In this document: positions 1 through 11,000 of the stretch, piece after piece | Position numbering within the stretch: position 1 is the first letter of the stretch | Layout of the letters: every line of letters starts with the position of its first letter | NCBI RefSeq assembly: GCF_040643435.1 | Contig: NZ_JBEYUH010000020.1 | Location: forward strand, 1 to 64,000 | DNA length: 64,000 nt | Direction: 5' to 3' | Source: Rhodococcus sp040643435 | Lineage (GTDB): Bacteria > Actinomycetota > Actinomycetes > Mycobacteriales > Mycobacteriaceae | The notes under the pieces: model-generated | What the model was told of the DNA's origin: nothing | Databases searched by the model: none | What the model saw: the letters and a program-made list of their open reading frames with translations, nothing else | Made by a program: the position numbers and the translations under genes

Positions 1-2
1 AC

Positions 3-1388
3 CTCGACCTCGGCACCACCAGCTCTGCACCGACGATCACCGGGAAACGGTCTCGGTGGTTGATCGAGGGCATTGCTGCTGCGTGGCGACGTCTCGGCTT
101 CGATGTCGTCGACAACGAGGCGTTCTTCCAGCTCGTGGCAGCCCGGCTCGTCGAGCCGACGTCGGTTGCGGATGCGGGCAGAGTGCTGCGGGAGATCGGG
201 ATCGCCCCAGCCCACCGCAACACCTTCGTGCGGGCCCTGCAGCGATGCACCGCCCACGGCTACCGCGACGACATCGCCCAGCGGTGTTTCGAGTATGCCG
301 CCACCGCGGGGGATCTGAACCTGCTGTTGTACGACGTCACGACCTTGTATTTCGAAGCGGAGAAGGAAGACGAGCTCCGTAAGGTCGGCTACTCCAAGGA
401 GCGGCGGGTGGACCCGCAGATCGTCGTCGGTCTGCTCGTCGACCGCACCGGATTCCCGTTGGAGATCGGATGTTTCGAAGGGAACCACGCCGAGACCCGC
501 ACCATCGTGCCCATCGTGCGCCAGTTCCAGGACCGCCACAATATCGACGGGGTGGAGATGGTCATCGCCGCCGACGCCGGCATGTTGTCGGCGACGAACC
601 TGAAGGATCTCGACGCCGCCGGACTGAAGTTCATCGTCGGATCGCGGGTGACGAAGGCGCCGGCGGATCTGGCCAGTCATTTCCACTGGAACGGCGACGT
701 ATTCACCGACGGGCAGATCATCGACACCGTCACCCCACGGCACGCCAAAACCGTGGTCAACGACCTCACCCGTCGCAGCGAGCCGGTGTGGGAGCCGACC
801 GACACGACGGCGTGGCGGGCGATCTGGGCGTACTCGACCAAGCGTGCCGTCCGCGACAACCAGACGCTGAACGCGCAGGAAGCCCGGGCCCGGGAGGTCG
901 TCGACGGCACCCGTGCTGCTAGAGCACCGCGATTCGTCACGAGCACCACGAAGGGCAAGTCCCTCGACACCGATGCTCTGGCCCGGGCGCGTTCCCTGAT
1001 CGGGCTGAAAGGCTACGTGACGAACCTGCCTGTCTCGCTGATGAATCCACAGGAGGTGATGGCGAAGTATCACGATCTGTGGCATGTCGAGCAGTCGTTT
1101 CGGATGTCGAAGACCGACCTGCGGGCCCGGCCGATCTTCAGCCACACCCGCGATGCGATCGAGGCACACCTGACCATCGTGTTCGCCGCCTTGGCGATCT
1201 CACGCTACCTGCAGGACGCGACCGGGATGTCGATCCGGAAGATCGTGCGGACCCTGCGTCCCCTGCAGGAAGTCACCATCACCATCGCCGGCCACGAGCA
1301 CACCGCCTTCGATCCGCTCACCGACGACGCCGTGCACATCCTCAACTCCCTCGGCATCGCGAATCCCCGGTCCGGGTTGGCACACTAA
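3..1388 (+). CDS. IS1634/IS4-type DDE transposase, 5' end outside window
   Basis: This transposase would catalyse cut-and-paste movement of an insertion sequence. The reading frame is open from base 3 with no stop, so the gene starts before the window. The TTG at 60 is only an internal candidate start. The visible 462 residues show a first catalytic Asp region (YDVTTLYFE), a second (VIAADAGM) and the C-terminal IS4-superfamily signature YHDLWHVEQSFRMSKTDL, which supplies the Y-x2-R-x3-E-x6-K glutamate. The reading frame is intact to its TAA, so the protein may be functional. Neighbours are further IS material downstream. Family assignment (IS1634 group, IS1549-like) comes from these motifs. 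The exact element name is unknown and no terminal inverted repeat was identified on the right side. Confidence 0.82.
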   Translation, partial: LDLGTTSSAPTITGKRSRWLIEGIAAAWRRLGFDVVDNEAFFQLVAARLVEPTSVADAGRVLREIGIAPAHRNTFVRALQRCTAHGYRDDIAQRCFEYAATAGDLNLLLYDVTTLYFEAEKEDELRKVGYSKERRVDPQIVVGLLVDRTGFPLEIGCFEGNHAETRTIVPIVRQFQDRHNIDGVEMVIAADAGMLSATNLKDLDAAGLKFIVGSRVTKAPADLASHFHWNGDVFTDGQIIDTVTPRHAKTVVNDLTRRSEPVWEPTDTTAWRAIWAYSTKRAVRDNQTLNAQEARAREVVDGTRAARAPRFVTSTTKGKSLDTDALARARSLIGLKGYVTNLPVSLMNPQEVMAKYHDLWHVEQSFRMSKTDLRARPIFSHTRDAIEAHLTIVFAALAISRYLQDATGMSIRKIVRTLRPLQEVTITIAGHEHTAFDPLTDDAVHILNSLGIANPRSGLAH

Positions 1389-1849
1389 TCTGGTGCAACT
1401 CGGGTGGAAGTTACCCCGATTATGAGGTGCGATCTGATATTTGGCTACTGGGTGTAGATATTCAGGATGCAAGTACCACCAACTGGACGGTCCATCTCGC
1501 TCGTGAATGAGCGTGGACGAGTCCTAGGTGACCTTGAGGTCCACGTGCGTCTGGCAAGGATCCTCACCTCGGCGTTGCTGATTCGTCCTACGACGGTCGA
1601 GTAGCGCTGCGAAACCGGCGGGGGTCGTGTAGATGCCGTCTGCTCGGCAGGATCACACATGGCTTCGGGCGCTGAACGCGTTCCCGCGTCGATGCCCGCC
1701 GACGGTGGACTATGACCGTCGCCCGCTAGTTGTTGCGGGTCATGAGGTTGTAGGCACCGGAACGAGGGGTTGAAGAAGGCGGACGGGTCTTCCGGCGGCA
1801 GGATGGGAAGTACCACCAACTCATCCGCCACAACCGAAAGAACCCGTCC
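1389..1849. other. intergenic stretch between two IS transposases, no gene supported
   Basis: This 461-bp stretch between the two transposase genes shows no open frame with convincing protein features on either strand. It presumably contains the right end of the first element and the left end of the second. A segment near 1738-1755 (tcatgaggttgtag) resembles the kind of end sequence seen in IS481 elements, but I could not pair it with a clear right-end partner. Confidence 0.4.
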
Positions 1850-2856
1850 GTGGTCCACCGTAACGCCCCGCTGTCCGTCGAAGGTCGCCGCCGTCTCGTG
1901 CAGCGCTGTCAGACCCGTCCGCTCTCCCACGTCGCTGCCGAGATGGGGATCTCCCGCGCCTGCGCGAGCAAGTGGATGGCCCGTTACCGCGAACACGGCG
2001 AGCTCGGCCTGCTCGATCGTCCCAGCGTGCCGCACCACCAGCCCACCGCCACTCCGGTCGAGACCGTGGCGCGGATCGAGACGCTGCGCCGGACCCACAT
2101 GTGGTCCGCTGCCCGGATCGCGCACGAGCTAGCCGCCGACGGCATCACCATCTCGGCGCGCACCGTCAGTCGGCACCTCGCTCACCTCGGCCTGAATCGG
2201 CGGAAGTTCCTCGACCCCAGCGGTGAAACCAACCGTCAGCCGCGTCGGATCATCGCCCGCTGGCCCGGGCACATGGTGCACGTCGACATCAAGAAAGTCG
2301 GGCGCATACCCGACGGTGGTGGCTGGCGGGTCCACGGTCGGGGTAGCGACCAGGCCAAGCAGGTCGAGCGCGTCAAAACAGTCGGTGCCCGGGCGGGCTA
2401 CGTCTATCTGCACTCAGCGGTCGACGGGTTCTCCCGTCTGGCCTATACCGAGGCACTGGCGGACGAGAAAGCCGCCACGGCAATCGGGTTCATGCACCGG
2501 GCGAGAGTGTTCTTCGCTGCACACGGAATCACGCACATCCATCGCGTCGTCACCGACAACGGCTCGTGTTACCGGGCGAAGGACTTCGCGAAGGTGCTGC
2601 ACGGTGGCCGGCATCAGCGGATCACCCCGTACACGCCCAGGCACAACGGCAAGGTGGAGCGCTACAACCGGATCCTTGCCGAGGAGTTCCTCTACGCCCG
2701 CGTCTGGACCAGCGAGCGCCAACGCGCCGAGGCCCGGCCCTACAGGTGTGGAATGTGCACTACAACTACCATCGTCCGCATACTGCCGTCGGACACCAGC
2801 CGCCCGCGAGCAAACTCCGGGCCGGAGTCACCAACGTCATGTCCTCATACAGCTAG
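1850..2856 (+). pseudogene. IS481-type transposase, frameshifted near its C-terminus
   Basis: The first 300 residues are a typical IS481 transposase. They comprise an N-terminal helix-turn-helix (SHVAAEMGISRACASKWMAR), then an rve integrase core with the DDE Asp in VHVDIKK, the second Asp in VVTDNGSCY and the Glu in NGKVERYNR. After about base 2740 the frame is lost. The expected family ending (WNVHYNYHRPHTAVGHQPP, then TNVMSSYS and a TAG at 2854-2856) is present one frame over, consistent with a one-base deletion. The original frame instead runs to 2878 with an unrelated tail. The catalytic core is complete, so a protein could be made, but the conserved tail is missing. A programmed shift is not supported, because most IS481 elements use a single frame. 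Confidence 0.8.
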
Positions 2857-2985
2857 TCTGCGCACTCTATCGTTGTAAGACCATCTCCTTAGCTTGACGC
2901 GGACTGTATTGGTTTAGTCCGGCGAAGATTTCGCGCACATTTGCTCACGCACGCAACCTCAAGGCTTGGAGGGTATGCCGTCTCG

Positions 2986-4815
2986 TCAGCAGATCGGTAC
3001 GTCCGCCGTCACCGTCGGCCGGTCCATGAGCGGCTGAACCGGTACGCGTGCGGTGCCGGCGGCGGCAGGCTCTTCGAGCTCGTAGACAACCTCGACCGTT
3101 TCGCCCCGAGGTATCGGAGCCTGCACGTTGAACATAGGGTGACTGCGCTCGATTCCGGTGTAGCCAAAGGCGGTGGTGCCGTTAACGGTCACCTTCCTCA
3201 ACTTGGCGCCTTGCGTCGCAAGCAGTCCCACGTCAGTGAGGTTCGTTCCTACGGGAGCGCCGACAGGATTGTCGAACATTCCCGCGACGTAGTCCGTGTA
3301 ATTTCCGGGTGGAAGGCCGTTGGTCAGCCTCACGGTCACCTTCGCGTCGCGGGTGTCTCCGTCACACGATCCTGCGGTGTACTCGATCTCGCGCTCCAAG
3401 TAGTAATCCAGCTTGTTCCCCCCTAGGTTGTTGATCACCACGTGGGCATAGGGGGCGGGGTCGTCGGGCACGACGTGACCGAGAGGCGTAGTTGCGAGGA
3501 CGTCTTGCTCCTGCGGGACCGAACTCCACACCGCAAGGCGGCCTTCACCTGCTGCGCGACCCATCGCTTCGAGAAGGGCTTGCGGCCGGGAAATGCTCCC
3601 CGTCAACTTCTGCACAACGGTTCGTGCGATTGTTTCGAGGTACCGCTTACGCGCAGCTTGGTCGTCGCCGAACCGAGCGTAAGCAGTGGATTGGGTCAAT
3701 TCCACGACATTCTCCGCCGTGATCTTCTCACCGCCCGCGAGGGTGACGTCTCCAACGACATCGAGGACGTAGCTGAGCGCGACGGGGTCGGTTGCGATTG
3801 CGCCGTCCACCCGCTCACCGGTTTCCTGCTGCCACATCGACTGCCAGATCTGGCCGGCGTAGGGAAAGTGCGGACTGACGTTGCTGTTACGGAAGTCCTG
3901 CGTGGGCCGGCTGTGCCCGTAGGCCCGCTGGAAATCGGGCCCGAGGTCGATCGGGTCGTAGTCGAACCGGAATTCCCGATTACTCGTCACGTCGTCGACG
4001 GAGATGGCGCCGTTGTTTGCCCGGATGACGGTGAACCCACCGAGTAGCCCACCCGTGCCTCGGGCCTCGGCGTTCGTCTGGAAACCGACGAAGTAACTAC
4101 GCGGCCCGTCGGCCCCCAGCATCGCCGGCGCGATCTGCGCCGCGAGCGACGTATTATTCAGCAGGCCAGACAATTCGGACACTTGGCTCTGCAGGTCGGT
4201 TCTCGCGTCGTCGATCAACCCGAGCCACGTACCGTCGACGTTCTGCGCCTGCTCGTCGAGCTCGGTGATCGCCGCCGACGTGGTCTCTAGTACGGGTGCG
4301 GCCTCCCGAAGGGCGGCAAGGTTGATGCGTGCGCCGTCCAGAATCAATTGATCGGGAGATACGGCGCTACCCGCGTCTACCGCAGGCAGCAGAACTTGCT
4401 GTGTGAGACCGCTCACAATCGTGGTCATTTGGCGGGTGGAATCGAATGGGCTTCCCAAGAGTGGGACGGCGCCGGCCACACGCCACGGCACCGAGTCGAC
4501 CGAACTCTGGGCATCCTGGGCGTAGCGGTCGGCATCGCCCGCCGAAGTCCGGGCCTGCTCCGTATCGCCCGACAGCAGTGCATCTTTCGCCTGCATCGCG
4601 AAATCCTGGGCCTTTTCGAGGTTCGACTTGGCCTGCAAGCCTTCGTATCCCAGCCAGCCGACGAATCCGACGACGACGAGTGCGCCTACGCCGCATCCGA
4701 TCTGGACACGACGGCGCTTCGCGCGCTGAGCTGCGATCTCCTCGTCGGACAATCGTCTGCGTACCTTGCGTCGACGCCGTTCGGGCGAATTTGACTCACC
4801 GGTAACATCGTTCAC
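2986..4815 (-). CDS. DUF4012 membrane-anchored protein
   Basis: The protein has about 609 residues if it starts at the GTG at 4815, which has a GGGGG-rich ribosome site just upstream. A frame extension to 4965 lacks protein-like composition. A very basic N-terminus (ERRRRKVRRRLSDEEI) precedes one transmembrane segment at about residues 38-58 (GCGVGALVVVGFVGWLGYEG). The rest is a large extracytoplasmic DUF4012 domain, with the typical region RSYFVGFQTNAEARGTGGLL in mid-protein. DUF4012 proteins are common in actinobacteria and often sit in polysaccharide or cell-surface loci; their biochemical activity is not known. The gene is divergent from the NRPS gene and shares a 208-bp promoter region with it, which suggests co-regulation. 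A surface role is inferred from the topology. Confidence 0.85.
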   Translation of the reverse strand: MNDVTGESNSPERRRRKVRRRLSDEEIAAQRAKRRRVQIGCGVGALVVVGFVGWLGYEGLQAKSNLEKAQDFAMQAKDALLSGDTEQARTSAGDADRYAQDAQSSVDSVPWRVAGAVPLLGSPFDSTRQMTTIVSGLTQQVLLPAVDAGSAVSPDQLILDGARINLAALREAAPVLETTSAAITELDEQAQNVDGTWLGLIDDARTDLQSQVSELSGLLNNTSLAAQIAPAMLGADGPRSYFVGFQTNAEARGTGGLLGGFTVIRANNGAISVDDVTSNREFRFDYDPIDLGPDFQRAYGHSRPTQDFRNSNVSPHFPYAGQIWQSMWQQETGERVDGAIATDPVALSYVLDVVGDVTLAGGEKITAENVVELTQSTAYARFGDDQAARKRYLETIARTVVQKLTGSISRPQALLEAMGRAAGEGRLAVWSSVPQEQDVLATTPLGHVVPDDPAPYAHVVINNLGGNKLDYYLEREIEYTAGSCDGDTRDAKVTVRLTNGLPPGNYTDYVAGMFDNPVGAPVGTNLTDVGLLATQGAKLRKVTVNGTTAFGYTGIERSHPMFNVQAPIPRGETVEVVYELEEPAAAGTARVPVQPLMDRPTVTADVPIC

Positions 4816-5023
4816 GCGGCCTGTGCCCCCTTCGTGGTTTCCGTTCGAGACGATAACCCGATTCGATCGTCCCGACCGTTCGAGTGGTGGGTAACGGTGA
4901 CTATAAGTAAGCTTCTGCACGGTGATCGTGACCGCGGAGTTGGGAGGCTCTGCCCACGATCTCATGACGGGGAGGAATCAAGCACTTCCGCGTCTTATTT
5001 GTGTCGGGTGAGGCGAGGGGAGC
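4816..5023. promoter_or_regulatory. divergent promoter region between DUF4012 gene and NRPS
   Basis: This 208-bp region separates two divergent genes and must hold both promoters. The NRPS start at 5024 (GTG, followed by another GTG) is preceded by a GAGGGG ribosome site at about 5015-5020. The DUF4012 GTG at 4815 has an AGGGGG run about 10 bases upstream. I saw no clear operator palindrome. Confidence 0.5.
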
Positions 5024-8000
5024 GTGGTGCATCTTTTTCCGCTGTCCCCTAGTCAGCGGGGGCTCTGGTATGCGCAGTTGCTGCATCCGGACGTGCCTTT
5101 CACCACCGCGCAGTACGTAGAGCTCATCGGAGAGCTCGATGTAGAGCTTCTACGTGCTGCGTGTGTACGGGCTGCGCGCGAGGTCGAATCAGGTTTCTTG
5201 TTCTTCACCGACATCGACGGCCTGCCCCACCAGTACGTGGACGTCGAATTCGACGACGAGGTGCCCTACATCGATTTCCGGTCCGAAGCAGACCCGGAGC
5301 GAGCGGCGTCGGAATGGATGACCGAGCGATATACGAGTCCGCTTGATTTGCTCCGGGATCGGCTCATCGCCACCACCGTGCTGCGCGTCGCCGACGACCG
5401 TTACTTCCTGTCGAGCTACGTCCACCACATCGCACTCGACGGCCAGGGCGCGGTCAACATGCTCAATCGCGCTGCCGAGCTGTATTCGGCGTGTGTGTCC
5501 GGAACGGATGCGCCGCCGCTGAAAGCGCTGCCCGTCGCCGGCATCCTCGACGTGGAGGCGGCGTATGTCGGCTCGAAGCGCCAGGACACAGACCGTCAGC
5601 ACTGGCTCGAACGGCTGGCCGACCTGCCCGAACCCGTGTCGTTCGTCGACCACGAAGCGCCCCTCGGGGTGCCGGCGCGGCGAGCGAACTCCGAACTCGA
5701 CCTTGAAACGGCTGCAGCGGTCTCGGCGCTCGCACACGATGCGAACTCCACCGACGTGCCGATCGTGCTCGCGGCCTTCGGTGCGTTCCTCGCGAGGACC
5801 ACCGGTGTGGTCGATGTGGTCCTCAGCGTGCCGGTCTCGGCCCGCACCACCGCGGCGCTGCGCCGGTCGGCGGGTGTGCTCGCCAATGTCGTGCCCTTGC
5901 GCCTGTGTGTGGATCCGGCGGCAACACCGGCCGGCCTCATCCGCGATGTGCAGGTGGAACTGAGTAGCACCCTGCGTCACCAGCGGTATCGCTACGAAGA
6001 CATGCTCGCCGATCTCCGTAGCCTCGGCCGCTCCCGCGACGAGGCGGCGAGCCCGTTCGGCCCCACCGTCAACCTGATGATGTTCCACCCCGAGATTTCG
6101 TTCGGTGAGGTGACGGGGGAGTACCACCACCAGTCGAGTGGCCCCATCGACGATCTCGCCGTCAACGTCTATCCCAGCGTGGCCGGCCGCACGATGCGCG
6201 TCGATTTCGAGGCCAACCCCAATCTCTACAGTGACGAGTACCTTTCGTCGCTGCACCGCCGCTTCCTCGAATTCTTGAAGCGGTTCGTACAGAACGCCGA
6301 TGTAGCGGTGGGAGATCTCCCGCTCAGCGAAGCGGCAGAACTCGACGGACTGGCTCCCGCTCGTGGACGCACCGCACCCGAACCGGAGTTGCTGCCCGAC
6401 CTCCTCACCCGCCACGGCGCGAGCGATTCGGTCGCGGTCGTCGACGGTGCGGCCGGCCTCACCTATCGCGAGCTCGATGCGCGCTCCGACGCGCTCGCTC
6501 ATGAGTTGGTTGCAGCCGGTGCCCGGCCGGAAGAGCGTGTCGCGGTGCTGCTGCCGCGCTCGATCGACTCGGTGATCGCACTGTGGGCAGTCGCCAAGAC
6601 AGGCGCCGCCTACACCCCGCTCGACCCCGAAATTCCGGCCCGCCGCCTCGGCCACGTGCTCCGCGACGTGAGTATCGCCGTCGCCCACGACCATCCGACG
6701 TTGCCTCAGCACGTCACCCGCATCGCGCCGACCACTGCCGAGACCGCCGGCGAAACGTTCAAGGCCCAGCACCGCTTGCGTCCGCTGCACGTCGACAACA
6801 CGGCTTGGGTGATCCACACCTCCGGCTCCACAGGGACCCCGAAGGCAGTCGCCGTGGGTCACCGCGGTGTGTCGGCACTCGTGTCGACGCTGCGTGATCG
6901 CTACCGCGCCGACGAACGGTCGCGCGTACTGCACCTCGCCGCACCGTCCTTCGACGCGTCGCTGCAGGAACTGCTCCTCGCCTTCGACTCTGGCGCCACC
7001 CTGGTGATCTGCCCGCCCGACGCCGTCGGCGGACCGGCGCTAGCGAACCTGCTGCGCAGCGAGGCCGTCACCCACGCGATCACGGCACCGGCGATCCTTG
7101 CGGTCACCCCCGACGACGGTCTGCCCGACCTGCAGGTACTCGACGCCGGCGGCGAAGCGCTGCCGCAGGCCGTGGCCGATCGCTGGTCCACCGGCCGCAC
7201 CATGCTCAACGCCTACGGGCCCACCGAGACGACGATCCTCGCAACGCTCAGCGACCCGCTGCGGCCCGGCTCGGGCGTGCCCATCGGGCGGCCGATCGAC
7301 GGCACGAGCGCCGTCGTTCTCGACGCCCGCCTGCATCCTGTGCCCAGCGGCGTGGTGGGCGAGCTGTATATCGGGGGTCCGGGTGTGGCGCGCGGCTACC
7401 TCGGCGCACCGGCACTCACCGCCGAACGATTCGTCGCCTCACCCTTCGGTGGGCGCATGTACCGCACGGGCGATCGCGCGCGTTGGACCACCGACGGGCA
7501 ACTCGAATTCCTCGGCCGTGCCGACCAGCAGGTGAAGATCCGCGGTTACCGCATCGAACTCGGCGAGATCGAATCTGCGCTTGTCGCTTTCGAGCATGTG
7601 AAGGCCGCGGCCGTCACCGTGCACGGTGAGCACCTCGCCGCCTACGTGGTGGGTGACGTCGACCCGGCCGACCTCACGATCCGGCTCGCGGACGAACTGC
7701 CCACCTACCTGCGCCCGTCGTCGATCACGGTCATCGACGAGCTTCCGCTGACTCCGGGCGGCAAGGTCGACCGGCGTGCGCTGCCCGCACCCGAACGTGC
7801 GGTGGCCGCCGGATCGCGGCCACCGAGCGGACCCACCGAGAAGACCGTCGCGGAGCTGTTCGCCGAGCTCACCGGCATCGACGACATCGGCGCCGACGAC
7901 GACTTCTTCGCACTCGGAGGTCACTCGCTCGGCGCCGCCCAACTCGCGGCGCGCCTCGGTGCGGCACTCGGCCGCGACGTGCAGCTACGAGACGTCTTCG

Positions 8001-11000
8001 CTCACCCCACCGTGGCGGGGCTCGCGGCCGCTGCGGCGACACGACCGGAATCGGAATCGCGGCCCGTCGCCACCCCCGGCACTGGACCGTCGCCGCTCGC
8101 CCCCGCCCAGCGGCGACTGTTCCTGCTCGCACGCGCTCACGGCGACCCGGCCGCCTACCACCTGCCGTTCGCGCTGCACCTCGACGGCATCCTCGACCTG
8201 CCGGCGCTGCAGGCTGCGATGGTGGACGTCCTCGACCGGCACGACACGCTGCGCACGCTGTTCCGTCTCACCGACGACGGCCCCGTGCAGGATGTGCTGC
8301 CGCTCGACCGTGCCGCCGCCGATCTGGCACTCGAACCCGAAACCGCCGACGGCGACATCGAATCGCTCATAGCCGAGTGGGCTGCCGAGCCGTTCGATCT
8401 CACCGTGCAGATCCCATTCCGGATCCGGCTACTGCGACTGGCGGACGACAAGCATGTGCTCGCCGTCGTCGCCCACCACATCGCGCTCGACGGCGCGTCG
8501 TTCGTGCCGCTCACCGCCGACGTCGCCACCGCCTATCTCGCCCGCACCGCGGGGGAGGCCCCCGCGTGGGCGCCGCTGCCGCTGAACTACCGGCATTACG
8601 CGCGCTGGCACCTCGACCGGCTCGGCGACCCCGCTGCGGCCGGCTCGCGCGCCGGCCGCGAGATCGAGTACTGGACACGCACTCTCGACGGGCTCGCCGA
8701 CGCAGCCCCGCTGCCCACCGATCGTCCCCGCAACGGAGGTTTCGGCCCCGCCGCAGCCGTGGACTTCACGGTGCCGGCCGAGCAGGTCGAGGCGCTGCGT
8801 ACCGTCGCCGCAGCACACGACGCCACCACCTTCATGGCAGTGCACGCCGCCGTCGCGGTGTGGCTGGCCGGATGGACGTCCGGGCACGACATCGCCATCG
8901 GCACCGGAACGGCAGGTCGCGACCACCCCGACCTCGACGCGCTCGTGGGCATGTTCGTCGGCACCGTCACCCTGCGCGTGGACGTGGACCCGGCCCGGCC
9001 GTTCACCTCGCTGCTCACGCAGGCCCGCGAGACCGACCTCGACGCTTTCGCGCATGCCGCCGTGCCGTTCGACTACGTCGTCGACGCCCTCGGATTCACG
9101 CCCTTCCAGGTGATGCTCGCCTACGACAACGTGGACGTGCCCGATCTCGAACTGCCCGGACTCACCGTGCGGCCTCGAGAGATCGCCTCGGCACAGGCGC
9201 GATTCGACCTCGAGATCTCGCTACGCGAACTGCGCGACGGATCGCTCACCGGCCGTCTCGTCTACGACACGAAACTGTTCGACGGCGAGACCGTCGCCCG
9301 CTGGGTGACGCGCCTGAGCGGCGTGCTCGAGCAGGTCGCGCAGCATCCGTCGTTGCCCGTCGGCGATCTCGACCTCGGCACCCCGCCCGTCGAAGCCGCC
9401 GAAGCCGGACCCGAAGCGACCTTCGCCGAGATCATCGAACGGTCGCCGGCGTGCGTAACTGAATCCGGTGGGGAGCCTGTCGAGATCCGCACGGCAGCAC
9501 GACCGCTCGCGTGGACTCTCATCGAGCTCGGCATCGGGACGGAAGATCGTGTGGCCGTGGTGCTGTCGCGGTCGGCGCGTTCGGTGCTCGCCGCCGCTGC
9601 CGTCGCCCTGAGTGGTGCGGCATTCGTGCCCGTCGACCCCAATCAGCCCCCCGCGCGTATCGCCCGGTTGCTCGTCGCGTCCGGTGCGCGGTACGCGATC
9701 GTCGACTCCGAGGTGCCGCTGCCCGACGGGGTCGAGCCGATCGCGTTCACCGCCGAGGGCGAGATGCGGCCGATCGCCGATACCGATCGCGTGCGGCCGC
9801 TGCACCTCGACAACACCGCCTATGTCGTCTACACCTCCGGCTCCACCGGAGCACCCAAGGGGGTCGTGGTCTCGCACCGCGGACTCGGCCCGCTCGCACA
9901 GTCGTTCGCCGAACGCTTCGACCTGCCAGGCTCGTCCGGCACCGTCACCGACGCGCGGGTGCTGCACTTCGCGGCTCCCGCCTTCGACGGCGCGGTGCTC
10001 GAATACGTGCTCGCGCTGACTTCCGGGGGCACTCTGGTGGTTGCGCCCGCCGACCTGTTCGGTGGCGCCGACCTGGTGGAACTGCTTCGCGCCGAGGGCA
10101 TCACCCACTGGTTCTCGACCCCATCGGTGCCCACCCAGCTCGATCCGGCCGGGCTCGAGGACCTGCGCACGGTCGCGATCGGCGGCGAGGCGTGGCCCGT
10201 CGACACCGCCGAACGCTGGGCACCCGGCCGCACCCTGCTCAATGTTTACGGACCCACCGAGACGACGGTGCTCGCCACGTCGAGCCGGCCCTTCGCACCG
10301 GGCGACCGCCTCACCATCGGAACGGGTCTCGTGGGCGTCACCGCGGTGGTGCTCAGCGAGCGGCTGCGGCCTGTGCCCGAGGGTGTGACGGGCGAGTTGT
10401 ATCTCGGTGGGCAGGGCGTGGCCCGCGGCTATCTCGACGCTCCCGCCCTCACCGCAGACCGGTTCGTCGCGAACCCGTTCGGGCACGGGCGGTTGTATCG
10501 CACCGGTGATCTCGTCCGGTGGACAGGACGCGGCGACGGGCAGACCCTCGAGTTCGTCGGCCGCAGCGACCACCAGGTCAAGATCCGCGGTTTCCGCATC
10601 GAACTCGGCGAGATCGACGCGACCCTGCAGGCCCACCCGGAGATCGGGACCGCGGTGACCGTGGTGCACGGCGACACGCTCGCCACCTACGTGCACAGCC
10701 GCGACAGCCGTATCGACCCGCGCGAGATCCGCGAGTGGGCCGCGCAGCGCCTGCCGCGGCACATGGTGCCCGCCACCGTCACCGTGCTCGACGCGCTGCC
10801 GCTCACCAGCACCGGCAAGATCGACCGCGCCGCGCTGCCCGAACCGGAGGTCGCCGCGACCGGCACCGACGGATATCGCAGCACCACCGAAGAACTCGTC
10901 GCCGGTATCGTCGCCGACCTGCTGGGCCTTCCGGGAGCGTCCGGCTCCGACGACTTCTTCGCCGTCGGCGGCAACTCGTTGCTCGCGACCCAGCTCGCGG

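Noticed and set aside
1445..2125. Minus-strand frame of 226 residues between the transposases
   Set aside because: It has unnatural composition, overlaps the IS481 gene and shows no family motif.
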